From Telmatospirillum sp. J64-1 (lineage in GTDB: Bacteria; Pseudomonadota; Alphaproteobacteria; Rhodospirillales; Magnetospirillaceae): 64,000 nt of DNA. Where the stretch lies: assembly GCF_006980715.1 (NCBI RefSeq), contig NZ_SBHN01000027.1:1-64000 (forward strand). The letters are read 5' to 3'. Position 1 is the first letter of the stretch, and every line of letters starts with the position of its first letter. This document shows, piece after piece, positions 17,100 to 26,122 of the stretch. Position numbers and translations under genes: made by a program. Under the pieces are notes generated by a model. It was not told where the DNA came from and did not search any database. It saw nothing but the letters and a program-made list of their open reading frames with translations.

Positions 17100-18269
17100 A
17101 TGCGAATGCAACGAGCCGGCGTGACGGGGTCGCGTAAAATGGCGGCCCTTGCCTTTCTTGCAATCACAGCCACTACCACGGCTGCCATCGGCTATATCCA
17201 TGTCTCGGCACGTAGCGCGGCCGAGAGCGAAGCCGCCATGCTGGCCCCGTCCCAACTGCCCGTCACCGTCCGGCCCGTGCATCTGGAACAGGGCTATCAG
17301 GTCGAGCGGTATTTCGTCGGGCTGGTCCAGCCGCGCCGGGCGGTCTCCCTGTCCTTCCAGACAGGCGGCGCGTTGCAGGAAGTCCTGGGCGAGATCGGCG
17401 ACAGGGTCGAAGCCGGGGTGCCCCTGGCCCGCCTGGACCGGCGGCGCCTGGAAAGCCGCCAAGCGGAATTGGAGGCATCTCTGCGGCAGACGGAGGCCCA
17501 TCTGGCCTTCGCCGAAACCGAAGCACGGCGGCAGGACGATCTCGCCCGCCGGGGCAATGCGTCGCAGCAGGCCCGCGACCAGGCCGGCAGCACCGCCCAG
17601 GCCCTGCGCGCGCAGCGGGATGCCCTGCAGGCGCAGCTGGAAAATGTGCGGATCGAACTGGCCGACAGCGAATTGCGCGCGCCGTTCAGCGGGCTCATCG
17701 CGGAAAGATTGCTCGATGAAGGCGCCGTCGTGGCAATCGGGCAGCCCGTCTTCCGCCTGATCGAACAGGATCGCGCCGAAGTCCATGTCGGCTTGCCCTC
17801 CGAACAGGCGCAGGCACTGCATCCTGGCGACGATATCGAACTGGCCTGGCGCGGTCGACGCCTGCCGGGAAAGCTGCGCGCCCTGGTGCCCGAGATATCG
17901 GGAAGCAGCCGCACCTTGATCGCCGTCGTGACCTTACCCCCGGAGGCGGAAATCGCCTCGGGCGAGGCGGTCGAGATGGTCAGGCGCGAATGGGTGGATG
18001 GCCCCGGCTTCTGGCTGCCCAGTCACGCCCTGGTCGCGGGCGAGCGCGGCTTATGGGCGGTACAGGTGGCCGTCTCCACCCCCGAAGGGCGGATGCAGGT
18101 GCGGCGCGCCGCCGTGGAAGTCCTGCATCAGAATGACAGCCGCGCTTTCGTGCGCGGCACGCTGAACGAAGGCGATCTGGTGCTGGTGGAGGGCCCCCAC
18201 CGCGTCCCGCCCGGACGTTTCGTCGCACCGCAGATGGCTGCGGCACCCGGCCTGGAGCCCGTGCCATGA
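17100..18269 (+). CDS. RND efflux periplasmic adaptor (membrane fusion protein)
   Basis: A 389-aa HlyD/AcrA-like adaptor. It has one N-terminal membrane anchor (residues ~15-35, no lipobox), a lipoyl/barrel-sandwich half (VGLVQPRRAVSLSFQTGG), a coiled-coil hairpin rich in Gln, Glu and Ala (RQAELEASLRQTEAHLAF onward), the second barrel half (LRAPFSGLIAERL) and a beta-barrel region. It links the inner-membrane pump to an outer-membrane channel; no TolC-like gene is nearby. Start chosen at ATG 17100 behind AAAGG. Its stop overlaps the pump gene start by 4 bp. Confidence 0.92.
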   Translation: MRMQRAGVTGSRKMAALAFLAITATTTAAIGYIHVSARSAAESEAAMLAPSQLPVTVRPVHLEQGYQVERYFVGLVQPRRAVSLSFQTGGALQEVLGEIGDRVEAGVPLARLDRRRLESRQAELEASLRQTEAHLAFAETEARRQDDLARRGNASQQARDQAGSTAQALRAQRDALQAQLENVRIELADSELRAPFSGLIAERLLDEGAVVAIGQPVFRLIEQDRAEVHVGLPSEQAQALHPGDDIELAWRGRRLPGKLRALVPEISGSSRTLIAVVTLPPEAEIASGEAVEMVRREWVDGPGFWLPSHALVAGERGLWAVQVAVSTPEGRMQVRRAAVEVLHQNDSRAFVRGTLNEGDLVLVEGPHRVPPGRFVAPQMAAAPGLEPVP

Positions 18270-21200
18270 CGGCCCTGCTGTTCAACCGCCGCATCCTCGC
18301 CCTGGCCCTGGGCTTCCTTCTGGTCCTCGGCCTGTCCGCGATCCAGACCCTGCCGCGCCTCGAAGACCCCCGCCTGATTCCCCGCCAGGCCACCATTCTG
18401 ACCGCCTATCCCGGGGCCGATGCCCAACAGGTGGAAGCGCTGGTTTCCAAGCCTATCGAGGACGGCTTGCGCTCGCTGGCCGAGATCAGGACCCTCGCCT
18501 CGACCTCGCGCGCAGGCATGTCGGTGGTGAGCGTGACCCTGCGGGACGAGGTCTCCGAAGTCACCCCCGTATGGTCCCGCGTCCGGGACAAACTGAACGA
18601 CATCGCCCCCACCCTGCCCGCCGAGGCCGGAATGCCGCAACTGGATGACGAGCGTGGCACCGCCTATACCCTGCTCGCCGCGCTGGTCTGGACCGCCGGG
18701 GGCGAACCCAACCACGTCATCATGCGCCGCTACGGCGAGGCGCTGGTGGACCGCTTCCGCAGCCAAGCCGGGGCCGAACATGTCCGCCTCTACGGCGCCC
18801 CCAGCGAACGGGTGGAAATCATCGTCGACCCCGCCTTGCTGGCGACGGCAGGGTTATCCAGCGAGGATGTGGCCCGGGCCCTGGCCGCCGCCGATGTCCG
18901 CAATCCCGCCGGCAGCATCGACGCCTCCACCACCCGGCTGACGGTCGATCTGGAGGGCAGCTTCGAGACTCTGGACCGTCTGCGCAATGTCACCGTGACC
19001 GGCAGCGACGGGCGGAGCCTGCGGCTGGGCGACCTGGCAGAGATCCGGCGCGGCACCGCCGATCCGCCCGAGGAACTGGCCCTTGCCGACGGGCAGCCCG
19101 CCGTCTTCGTCGGCACACGCATGGGACAGGAACAACGGGTCGATCTGTGGTCGGAACAGGCGCGGGCCGTGCTGGAGGACTTCGCCGGGCAATTGCCGCC
19201 CGGCCTGGAAGCCCGGCTGCTGTTCGATCAGGCGACCTATACGCAGAATCGCCTGGGCGAGGTAGCGAAGAGCCTGCTGCTGGGGCTGGTGATCGTGGTT
19301 GCCATCCTGCTGCTGACCATGGGATGGCGCTCGGCCCTGGTGGTGGGCGTGGCGCTGCCTGCGACGGCCTTGCTGACCCTGGGCCTGTTCCGCCTGGTCG
19401 GGCTGGACATCCACCAGATGAGCGTGATCGGCATGATCGTGGCGCTGGGCCTGATGGTCGATAACGCCATCGTCATGACCAATGCCATTCGCCAGGGACT
19501 GGCCGATGGCCAACCCGCCCGCCAAGCAGTGGGCGAGGCCTTGCGCCATCTGGCCTTGCCCTTGGCCGCCTCGACCATCACCACGGTCCTGGCCTTCATG
19601 CCCATCGTGCTGCTGCCCGGCGGCGCGGGCGAGTTCATCGGCCCGCTGGCAATGGCCGTGATCGTCGCGCTGGTCTCGTCCTATGCGGTGGCCTTGACCC
19701 TGGTCCCCGCCGTTGCACCGCTGCTCTTGTCGGACCATCGGCCGGTACTCGCCCCTCCCGCTCTGCCCGCCCGCCTGTTCCGCCGTCTCATCGCCCTGGC
19801 GGTGCGTCATCCCGTCACGGCCATGGCTGCTGCCTTCGCCCTACCCCTGATCGGCTTCGCCAGCCTGCCGACGGTCAAGGTGAGCTTCTTCCCGCCGGTC
19901 GATCGCGACCAGTTCCAGATGCAGCTCTACATGCCCGCCTCGACCGCCATCGAGGAAACCTCCCGCATCGCCCGGCAGATGGACGAGGTCCTGCGCCGGA
20001 CAGAGGGCGTCCGCCGCGCCTATTGGACCATCGGGACCGGCGCGCCGATGATCTTTTACAACCAGCTCGGCGGCGAGGACGGCAACGCCGCCTATGCCCA
20101 TGCCGTCATCGATACCGAGTCCATCGCGGCAACGGCGCGGCTGGTGCCGCAGCTTCAGCAGGAACTGGACCGGCTTTTCCCCCAGGCCCAGGTCGTCACC
20201 CGCAAATACGAGCAGGGACCGCCTTTCCATGCCCCCCTGGAATTGCGGATCTATGGCAGCGAACTGGACGAGTTGACCCGGCTGGGACAGGAAATCGCCG
20301 GGATCATGGGAAATATCCCGCAGGTCACGCATGTCCGCTCCCTCGTCCACCAGGATGCCGCCAAGCTGCGCCTGCATGTCCGCGAGGAGGAAGCGCGCCT
20401 CGTCGGCCTCGACCTGACCTCCGTCGCCCGTCAGATCGACGGGGCCCTGAGCGGACGAAACGGCGGCTTCCTGCTGGAGGAAACCCAGCGCATGCCGGTC
20501 GTCGTCCGCTTTCCCCAGCACTGGCGGCACAATCCGGACCGTCTGGCCGGGATGCCCCTGACCTCGGGCGGCCAGACGGCCTCGGGCATTCCCCTCGCCG
20601 CCCTGGCCGAGATGCGGATGGAGCCCGCCTGGAGCGGCATCCAGCGGCGTAACGGCGAACGCCTGCAAATCGTCCGCGGCTATCTGGAGGCCAATGCCTT
20701 GCCCTCGGTGGTGATGGCCCGCGTCGAGCAGGCCCTGGCGGAACAGGATTTCGTCCTTCCGCCCGGCTATCGCCTGGAATTGGGCGGCGAGGCCGAGGAA
20801 CGCGGCCAGGCCGTCACCAAGCTGCTGTCCTCGGTCGCCATGCTGGTCCTGCTGATGGTCGCCACCATCGCCCTGACCTTCAACTCCTTCCGCCGCACCG
20901 CCATCGTCTTCCTGGCCGGAATACAATCCCTGGGGCTGGGATTGCTGACCCTGAAGCTGACCGGCCATCCCTTCAGCTTCGTCATCATCGTCGGCGTGAT
21001 GGGTTTGATGGGGGTGGCAATCAATGCCACGATCATCATTCTCAGCGCCCTGGACGACAGCCCCGGCGCACGAAGCGGGAATGCCCAGGACGTGACCGCC
21101 GTGGTGACCGGCACCGTCTCGCGCCATATCTGGTCGACCACCCTGACCACCGTGGCCGGGCTGGTTCCCCTCATGCTGACGCCCGGCGACTTCTGGCCGC

Positions 21201-21334
21201 CTTTCGCCCAGGCCGTGGCCGGTGGGCTGGCCCTGTCCACCGTCATCGCCTTCATCTTCACTCCGGCGGCCTATGTCCTGTTGACCAGGGGGGAGGCGCA
21301 ATCCTGGCAGCGGCTACAGAGTGCCACGCGGTAA
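18266..21334 (+). CDS. RND multidrug efflux pump, inner-membrane permease
   Basis: A 1022-aa AcrB/MdtB-like protein with the usual duplicated layout: TM1 at the N-terminus, periplasmic loop, TM2-6, second half repeated. The proton-relay region reads LGLMVDNAIVMTNAI (Asp followed by Asn, as in many RND pumps that carry one of the two Asp residues here). The second-half loop ends before TFNSFRRTAIVFLAG. It is powered by proton motive force and exports toxic organic compounds. ATGA overlap with the adaptor gene means translational coupling. The pair is TetR-controlled. The substrate is unknown. Confidence 0.93.
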   Translation: MTALLFNRRILALALGFLLVLGLSAIQTLPRLEDPRLIPRQATILTAYPGADAQQVEALVSKPIEDGLRSLAEIRTLASTSRAGMSVVSVTLRDEVSEVTPVWSRVRDKLNDIAPTLPAEAGMPQLDDERGTAYTLLAALVWTAGGEPNHVIMRRYGEALVDRFRSQAGAEHVRLYGAPSERVEIIVDPALLATAGLSSEDVARALAAADVRNPAGSIDASTTRLTVDLEGSFETLDRLRNVTVTGSDGRSLRLGDLAEIRRGTADPPEELALADGQPAVFVGTRMGQEQRVDLWSEQARAVLEDFAGQLPPGLEARLLFDQATYTQNRLGEVAKSLLLGLVIVVAILLLTMGWRSALVVGVALPATALLTLGLFRLVGLDIHQMSVIGMIVALGLMVDNAIVMTNAIRQGLADGQPARQAVGEALRHLALPLAASTITTVLAFMPIVLLPGGAGEFIGPLAMAVIVALVSSYAVALTLVPAVAPLLLSDHRPVLAPPALPARLFRRLIALAVRHPVTAMAAAFALPLIGFASLPTVKVSFFPPVDRDQFQMQLYMPASTAIEETSRIARQMDEVLRRTEGVRRAYWTIGTGAPMIFYNQLGGEDGNAAYAHAVIDTESIAATARLVPQLQQELDRLFPQAQVVTRKYEQGPPFHAPLELRIYGSELDELTRLGQEIAGIMGNIPQVTHVRSLVHQDAAKLRLHVREEEARLVGLDLTSVARQIDGALSGRNGGFLLEETQRMPVVVRFPQHWRHNPDRLAGMPLTSGGQTASGIPLAALAEMRMEPAWSGIQRRNGERLQIVRGYLEANALPSVVMARVEQALAEQDFVLPPGYRLELGGEAEERGQAVTKLLSSVAMLVLLMVATIALTFNSFRRTAIVFLAGIQSLGLGLLTLKLTGHPFSFVIIVGVMGLMGVAINATIIILSALDDSPGARSGNAQDVTAVVTGTVSRHIWSTTLTTVAGLVPLMLTPGDFWPPFAQAVAGGLALSTVIAFIFTPAAYVLLTRGEAQSWQRLQSATR

Positions 21335-21341
21335 CAGGCCC

Positions 21342-21374
21342 GGGCGGCGGAAGAAACTAAGCCCCCCGCCGCCC
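21342..21374. terminator. GC-rich hairpin between convergent genes
   Basis: GGGCGGCGG (21342-21350) pairs with CCGCCGCCC (21366-21374) between the RND pump and the convergent quinone reductase, overlapping the last codons of the latter. It lacks a clear T-tract. Confidence 0.35.
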
Positions 21375-21941
21375 CAGCGCCTGCATCTTCTCCAGCCAGT
21401 CCTGCCGCTTCCGGGCGCTTGCCTCGATCCTGCCGATCAGGCTTTCGCGTATCGGCGAGATACCGCAGAAGTTCAGGATGTTGCGTTCCAGGCTTTTCAG
21501 GCTATGCGCGCCGAAATACCAGCGATAGACGAAGGCCGGCATGCCCATGGTGACGACGACCCGCGCCGAGCGGCCCGTCAGCAGCTTTTCCATCCTGCCC
21601 TCGCGCCAGCCGCCGATCGCGAAGCCGGGACGGAAGGTCTGCTCCAAGAACCCCTTCAGCACGGCCGGCTTCGTGCCCAGCCATAGCGGATAAAAGATCA
21701 CCAGATGCTGGGCCCAGGCGATGTCCTGCTGGCTGGCCGCGATATCGGGGGGCGGCTGGTCCCGGTCCCATTCGTCCTTGGTCCGTACCAGGGGAAAGGA
21801 CAGTTCGGCCACCGGAACGAGGCGCGTCTCGTGCCCTCCTTCCGCCGCGCCGCGCGCATAGGCCTCGGCCAAAGCATGGCAGAAACAGCCGCCGCCCGGC
21901 GTCGGATGGCCCTGGATGATAACGATGCGCTTCTTCTGCAT
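21357..21941 (-). CDS. NAD(P)H:quinone oxidoreductase, flavodoxin-like fold
   Basis: A 194-aa cytoplasmic flavoprotein of the KefF/MdaB/NQO family. The FMN-binding loop is IQGHPTPGGGCFCHALA near residues 9-25, followed by the family motif IFYPLWLGTKPAVLKGF. These enzymes reduce quinones by two electrons and protect against redox stress. The start ATG 21941 follows GGGACGGG. It is convergent with the RND pump. No operon partner is visible; upstream lies a gap of about 230 bp before the GMC gene. Confidence 0.88.
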   Translation of the reverse strand: MQKKRIVIIQGHPTPGGGCFCHALAEAYARGAAEGGHETRLVPVAELSFPLVRTKDEWDRDQPPPDIAASQQDIAWAQHLVIFYPLWLGTKPAVLKGFLEQTFRPGFAIGGWREGRMEKLLTGRSARVVVTMGMPAFVYRWYFGAHSLKSLERNILNFCGISPIRESLIGRIEASARKRQDWLEKMQALGRRGA

Positions 21942-22173
21942 GGCCCGTCCCTATTTCCATATCATTTGGAGGGATAACGGGCGCGGAACGCAATGCGAAA
22001 GAAGCATGCTAGCCTCCTTTATCGCGCATGGCGTTCTTGTCCGGCTAAGAAGATCGCAGCCCTTTAGAAGCTGCTGCGGCTGCTCCTGGACAGTCTCTCT
22101 TGCCTGCCTACCCACGCCTACGAAAAGGCCAATATCCTGCCATCCTCTCAGTCAGGCGGGGGATATCGAAGCC
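21942..22173. other. Intergenic region upstream of the GMC gene
   Basis: This gap of 232 bp separates the divergent quinone reductase and GMC oxidoreductase genes and must hold both promoters. I see no convincing -35/-10 pair, operator or RNA gene. In-frame extension of the GMC ORF through this region encodes a low-quality, Cys- and Arg-rich stretch and is not accepted as coding. Confidence 0.4.
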
Positions 22174-23814
22174 ATGATCCTCGACGGACGGACACTGCCC
22201 GATGGGATATTCTTCGCCGGAGATGTGGCGATCCTGGGCGCCGGCCCGGCCGGAATTACCCTGGCCCTCGAATTGATGGGAAAGGGGCTGAAAATCCTGC
22301 TGATCGAGGCAGGCGGACCCGACCAGCGCAACCGCGACCTGTCCTCCTTCCAGGGCGAGATACCGGAAAATTCCGCCCATCCCTCCCTCAACCTCTACCG
22401 CACCCAGGGACTGGGCGGAACTTCGACCATCTGGGGCGGGCGCTGCGTTCCCTTCGATCCGATCGATTTCGAGCCGCGCGCCCATATCCCGGACAGCGGC
22501 TGGCCCATCTCCTATGAAAGCATGTTACCCTGGTACGAACGGGCCATGTCCTATTGCGAGGCCGGTCCCTTCCGCTTCCGGGTCGAACAGGCCCTGGGCG
22601 AGAAAGCCGCGCCCATGGTCCCGGATTTCCATTCGCCGGACGTGCAGCAGCACGAATTGGAACGCTTCAGCTGCCCTACCGATTTCGGCCGGCGCTATGG
22701 GGCCCTGCTGCGCAAGGCGCCGGACATCACCACCATCCTTTGGGCCGCCTGCACCGCCATCGAACGCTCGCCCTCGGGCGAGGCGATCGAGGCCCTGACC
22801 CTGCGCACTCCCGCCGGGCGGCAATTCCAGGTGCGGGCACGCCATTACGTCCTTGCCACGGGCGGGCTGGAAACGCCCCGCCTGCTGCTGGCCAACAAGA
22901 TCGGCGGCGACAATGTGGGCCGCTACTACATGTGCCATATCGAGGGCAAGGCGGCGACCGCCCGCTTCCGGCCCGGCAGCAAGATCGTCTTCGCCTACGA
23001 GCCCGACCGCCATGGAATCTATGTGCGGCGGGTCTTCTCCTTCCCGCCCGCCCTGCAACGCCAACTGGGCATGACCAACCTGATCCTGCGCTTCGAGCCG
23101 CCGGTCATCGCCGATCCCGGCCATGGCAGCCCGGTCCTCTCCGCCCTCTATCTCGCCCATAGCCTGATCCGGCCGGAATACGGCGTGAAGCTGGCGGCCC
23201 GCGGCTATCGCGACCAAGCCTCGAGATCCGCCGCCATCCGCATCGGGCGGCACGGCATGAACGTCCTGCGCGGCGCCCCGCAGCTTGCCTGTTTCGCCGT
23301 GGACTGGGCGCGGCGGCGCTGGCTGGCGCGGCGCAAGCTTCCCTATCTCGCCATCACCGCCCGGGACGGCACCTACAACCTCGATTACAATGCCGAACAG
23401 GTGCCGAACCCCGACAGCCGGGTCAGCCTGACCAACGAGCAATGCCCGCTCGGCCTGCCCCGGATCAGGGTGGACTGGCGCGTCAGCTCCATCGACCTGG
23501 ACGGCGTCGTCACCGCCCACCGCCATCTCGCGGCCCGCATGGAAGAAAGCGGCATCGGCCAACTGACCGTGGACGAAGAAGCGATCCGCCACGCCTACAA
23601 ACCCATGGGCGGGCATCATATCGGCACGGCCCGCATGGCCGAGGATTCCTCACGCGGGGTCGTCGACCGCAATTGCCGGGTCTTCGGCACGGAGAACCTG
23701 TACATCGCCGGCAGCGCGACCTTCCCCACTTCAAGCCACGCCAATCCGACGCTGACCATCGTCGCCATGGCAGCCCGGCTGGCAGGCCATCTTCAGGCAA
23801 AGGGAATGGCATGA
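22174..23814 (+). CDS. GMC-family FAD-dependent oxidoreductase
   Basis: A 546-aa flavoprotein. The FAD-binding GAGPAG loop is at residues 22-27, with LLIEAGG after it and the GMC segment LGGTSTIWGGRC near residue 80. The C-terminal catalytic region has HHIGTARM (about residue 480) and ANPTLTIVAMAARLAGHL (about 523), giving the His/Asn pair of sugar and alcohol oxidases. It lacks a signal peptide. Start set at ATG 22174. It overlaps the next gene by ATGA, so the two work together. GMC relatives occur in polysaccharide and secondary-metabolite loci. The substrate is unknown; a sugar or alcohol is likely. Confidence 0.9.
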   Translation: MILDGRTLPDGIFFAGDVAILGAGPAGITLALELMGKGLKILLIEAGGPDQRNRDLSSFQGEIPENSAHPSLNLYRTQGLGGTSTIWGGRCVPFDPIDFEPRAHIPDSGWPISYESMLPWYERAMSYCEAGPFRFRVEQALGEKAAPMVPDFHSPDVQQHELERFSCPTDFGRRYGALLRKAPDITTILWAACTAIERSPSGEAIEALTLRTPAGRQFQVRARHYVLATGGLETPRLLLANKIGGDNVGRYYMCHIEGKAATARFRPGSKIVFAYEPDRHGIYVRRVFSFPPALQRQLGMTNLILRFEPPVIADPGHGSPVLSALYLAHSLIRPEYGVKLAARGYRDQASRSAAIRIGRHGMNVLRGAPQLACFAVDWARRRWLARRKLPYLAITARDGTYNLDYNAEQVPNPDSRVSLTNEQCPLGLPRIRVDWRVSSIDLDGVVTAHRHLAARMEESGIGQLTVDEEAIRHAYKPMGGHHIGTARMAEDSSRGVVDRNCRVFGTENLYIAGSATFPTSSHANPTLTIVAMAARLAGHLQAKGMA

Positions 23815-24746
23815 TGAACAACCAAAAAGAAGCTGTCCTTCTGCTGACCCACTTTCTGGACGACCACATCATCCAGCTTTACCGACGCATGGAGGCGGAA
23901 GCCGGTGCGCGGGATGTCTTCATCCTGTTCAACAAGTCCGACGACAACAATCCCGGCTATCCCGCCCCCTGGGACGCGCGCATCTTCGCCTTCGAGGAAG
24001 ACGACCTGCACGACCTGGGCTATCCCATCAAGGGCCTGCATATCCGTGACGTGGACATCGAGTTGTTTCATTTCACCTTCCAGCGCAGGCATCCGGAATA
24101 CGACACCATCTGGACGGTGGAATACGACGTGGACTTCACCGGCCGCTGGGGCGATTTCTTCGATGCTTTCGCGACGAACGACGCCGACCTGCTGGGCACC
24201 AGCATGCACCGGCTGGAGGTCAATCCCTTCTGGGCGAACTGGTCCAGCATCCGGGCACCGGACGGAACCCCGCCGCCATCCGAAACGCTGATCCGCGCCT
24301 TCCTGCCGCTCTGCCGCCTGTCCCGGCGGGCCTATGACCGGCTGGATGCCTTCTACCGCGAAGGCTGGCACGGACATTACGAATGCACCGTCCCCACCCT
24401 GCTGACCCGCGCCGGATTGCGCATCGAGGATATCGGCGGCAATGGAGAATTCGTCGCCCCCGGCAACCGCAACCGCTACTACACCAGCAATCCCGCCACC
24501 CGCGACCTGTCACCCGGCAGCTTCGTCTTCCGCCCGATCATGACCGCGCCGGGCAACCGCATGAACACCCTGTGGCATCCGGTCAAGCCGCCCATGACCG
24601 ATTACGTGCATGGCTGGGACACCGGTCGGCTGGCCATGCTGAAACGCCGGATGCGGGCCCTGTCGCGCCGGGGCGTGGCACGGATGGGACGATGGATGCG
24701 GCGTTCTCCCCCCATCCCGCCCACCAGCATGGGCGGCCCGACCTGA
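23811..24746 (+). CDS. Hypothetical glycosyltransferase-like protein (DUF3405-like)
   Basis: A 311-aa soluble protein without signal peptide. The central segment DTIWTVEYDVDFTGRWGDFF (residues 98-117) has an acidic EYDVD centre and local resemblance to DUF3405-type predicted glycosyltransferases, in which such a motif could bind a metal-nucleotide sugar. Basic, Arg-rich C-terminus (KRRMRALSRRGVARMGRW). The first ATG overlaps the GMC stop; a second ATG follows directly. Translational coupling to the GMC oxidoreductase suggests that one glycosylates and the other oxidises the same small molecule or glycan. Family assignment is tentative. Confidence 0.7.
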   Translation: MMNNQKEAVLLLTHFLDDHIIQLYRRMEAEAGARDVFILFNKSDDNNPGYPAPWDARIFAFEEDDLHDLGYPIKGLHIRDVDIELFHFTFQRRHPEYDTIWTVEYDVDFTGRWGDFFDAFATNDADLLGTSMHRLEVNPFWANWSSIRAPDGTPPPSETLIRAFLPLCRLSRRAYDRLDAFYREGWHGHYECTVPTLLTRAGLRIEDIGGNGEFVAPGNRNRYYTSNPATRDLSPGSFVFRPIMTAPGNRMNTLWHPVKPPMTDYVHGWDTGRLAMLKRRMRALSRRGVARMGRWMRRSPPIPPTSMGGPT

Positions 24747-24752
24747 GCGGCG

Positions 24753-25811
24753 TCAAGCGGTGTAAAGCCCGCCGATCCCGGCCGTCACATCCAAAGTGGC
24801 GCCGCTGATGTAGCGGGCTTCCTCCGAAGCGAGAAAAACCACCGCCGCCGCCACGTCTTCCGGCTCGACCCATGGAACGCGCTGGGGATGAAGGCGCGTC
24901 GCCGCCGCGACGAAGGCCGATTCCGGCAAGCCAGCCGGCAATTCATCGGGGATCATCGCCGCCTGCAAGGCAGGCGAACGGGCCATCACGGTATTGACCA
25001 GGGTGGGGCAAACGGCATTGACGGTGATCTGCTGCTCACCCCATTCCAGGGCGGCACATTTCACCAGACCGATCAGCCCCCATTTCGAGGCGTTGTATTG
25101 CGCGCCGAAGGGCGAGCCGATCCGCCCTTCGACCGAGGAGATGGCAATCATCCGCCCGCCTCCGCGCACCTGCATGTAAGGCAGGACCGCCCGCATCGAA
25201 TTGGCGGCCCCGGTCAGGTTGACATCGATCACGTCCTGCCATTGGCGGTCGTTCATTTCTTCCAAGGTAACAGGCGCATTGATCCCGGCATTGGCGACCA
25301 GCACGTCGATACCGCCCAGTTGCTGCGCGGCGGAAGCGGCGGCCCGTTGCAAGGCCTGGAAATCCCGCACATCCCCAACCACACCCAGGAACCGGCGCTG
25401 CTGGGCAGCGACCAGATTGCCCGTTTCCTGCAGGTCCTGCGGACTGGCCGGAGGATAGGGCAGGATCGGACTGACGGGACCTGCGATGTCGAAGCCGACG
25501 ACATCAGCGCCTTCCCTTGCACAAGCGACACAGATCGAACGGCCGATGCCCCGGGCCGCGCCGGTCACCAGCACCACTTGTTTTTCCAGCCGTCCGCGCG
25601 GCGCCGGCGCGCCGGGCGGCGCGGCCTGGGCGGCCGTGCTGAGGGGCGGCGGAGGCGCACAGCCCGCCGCCAGCCCCGCCAAAGCCGTCAGCCCCCCAGC
25701 CACCACGGCCCGGCGCGTGGGAGAAGGCGGCGTTTCCGGGACAGCCGGGGCCTCATGGCCGGATGCGCTCTTCGGCTCTCCCGCCTGCCCTTGCTTGTCC
25801 CCTTCTCCCAT
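24753..25811 (-). CDS. SDR-family oxidoreductase with Tat-like signal and lipobox
   Basis: A 352-aa short-chain dehydrogenase. The Rossmann motif VTGAARGIGRSICVA, NAGIN, the Ser in ISSVEG and the YNASK catalytic pair are all present, so the enzyme looks active. The odd part is residues 1-56: a hydrophilic Pro/Glu/Ala-rich lead, then TRRAVVAGGLTALAGLAAGC, a twin-arginine hydrophobic stretch ending in a lipobox with Cys51. That predicts export as a folded, NAD(P)-loaded lipoprotein or a membrane-tethered protein. Start at ATG 25811 is chosen for its GGAGGA site; ATG 25823 is possible. It is convergent with the GMC/glycosyltransferase-like pair, 6 bp away. Confidence 0.87.
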   Translation of the reverse strand: MGEGDKQGQAGEPKSASGHEAPAVPETPPSPTRRAVVAGGLTALAGLAAGCAPPPPLSTAAQAAPPGAPAPRGRLEKQVVLVTGAARGIGRSICVACAREGADVVGFDIAGPVSPILPYPPASPQDLQETGNLVAAQQRRFLGVVGDVRDFQALQRAAASAAQQLGGIDVLVANAGINAPVTLEEMNDRQWQDVIDVNLTGAANSMRAVLPYMQVRGGGRMIAISSVEGRIGSPFGAQYNASKWGLIGLVKCAALEWGEQQITVNAVCPTLVNTVMARSPALQAAMIPDELPAGLPESAFVAAATRLHPQRVPWVEPEDVAAAVVFLASEEARYISGATLDVTAGIGGLYTA

Positions 25812-26097
25812 CGCTTCCTCCATCGCTGCGACCGGCTTTCCGACACGGTTAACAGGAGGAAGCGGCGATTGTGCGGATGCCGACCGGAAGCGCCTTATAA
25901 GGGCCCCGTCACGTCACCGATCGGACTACCTCGCCCAGTTATCCTCCTCCTTGGAGACAGGAGGCATAACTCCGCTGCCACAGGCGGAAGAGCCTCCTGA
26001 TATCCTCTCCTTCGGTGGGATTCGCTTGAAAAAACCCTGCAATATATGGGAATATATGTAGACCCGGATGTCCGAGATTCCCCGTCAGCAATGTTCG

Positions 26098-26116
26098 TCT
26101 CTTTCTCTGAAGGAGG
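26098..26116 (+). promoter_or_regulatory. Hairpin sequestering the hsp20 Shine-Dalgarno (possible RNA thermometer)
   Basis: TCTCTTT (26098-26104) can pair with AAGGAGG (26110-26116) around the loop CTCTG, using two U-G pairs. This occludes the AGGAGG that lies 6 bases before ATG 26123. A short, weak stem over the ribosome site of a small heat-shock gene is the classic thermometer design (ROSE or fourU). It does not show the canonical ROSE core, so it would be a minimal variant. Confidence 0.4.
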
Positions 26117-26122
26117 ATAACT

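Noticed and set aside
21916-22173. N-terminal extension of the GMC oxidoreductase
   Set aside because: The extra 86 residues are irregular and precede the normal FAD-binding start. ATG 22174 gives the standard family length.
26025-26060. Sigma32 heat-shock promoter before hsp20
   Set aside because: CTTGAA fits the -35 but no matching -10 is found at the right distance in either the E. coli or alphaproteobacterial form.
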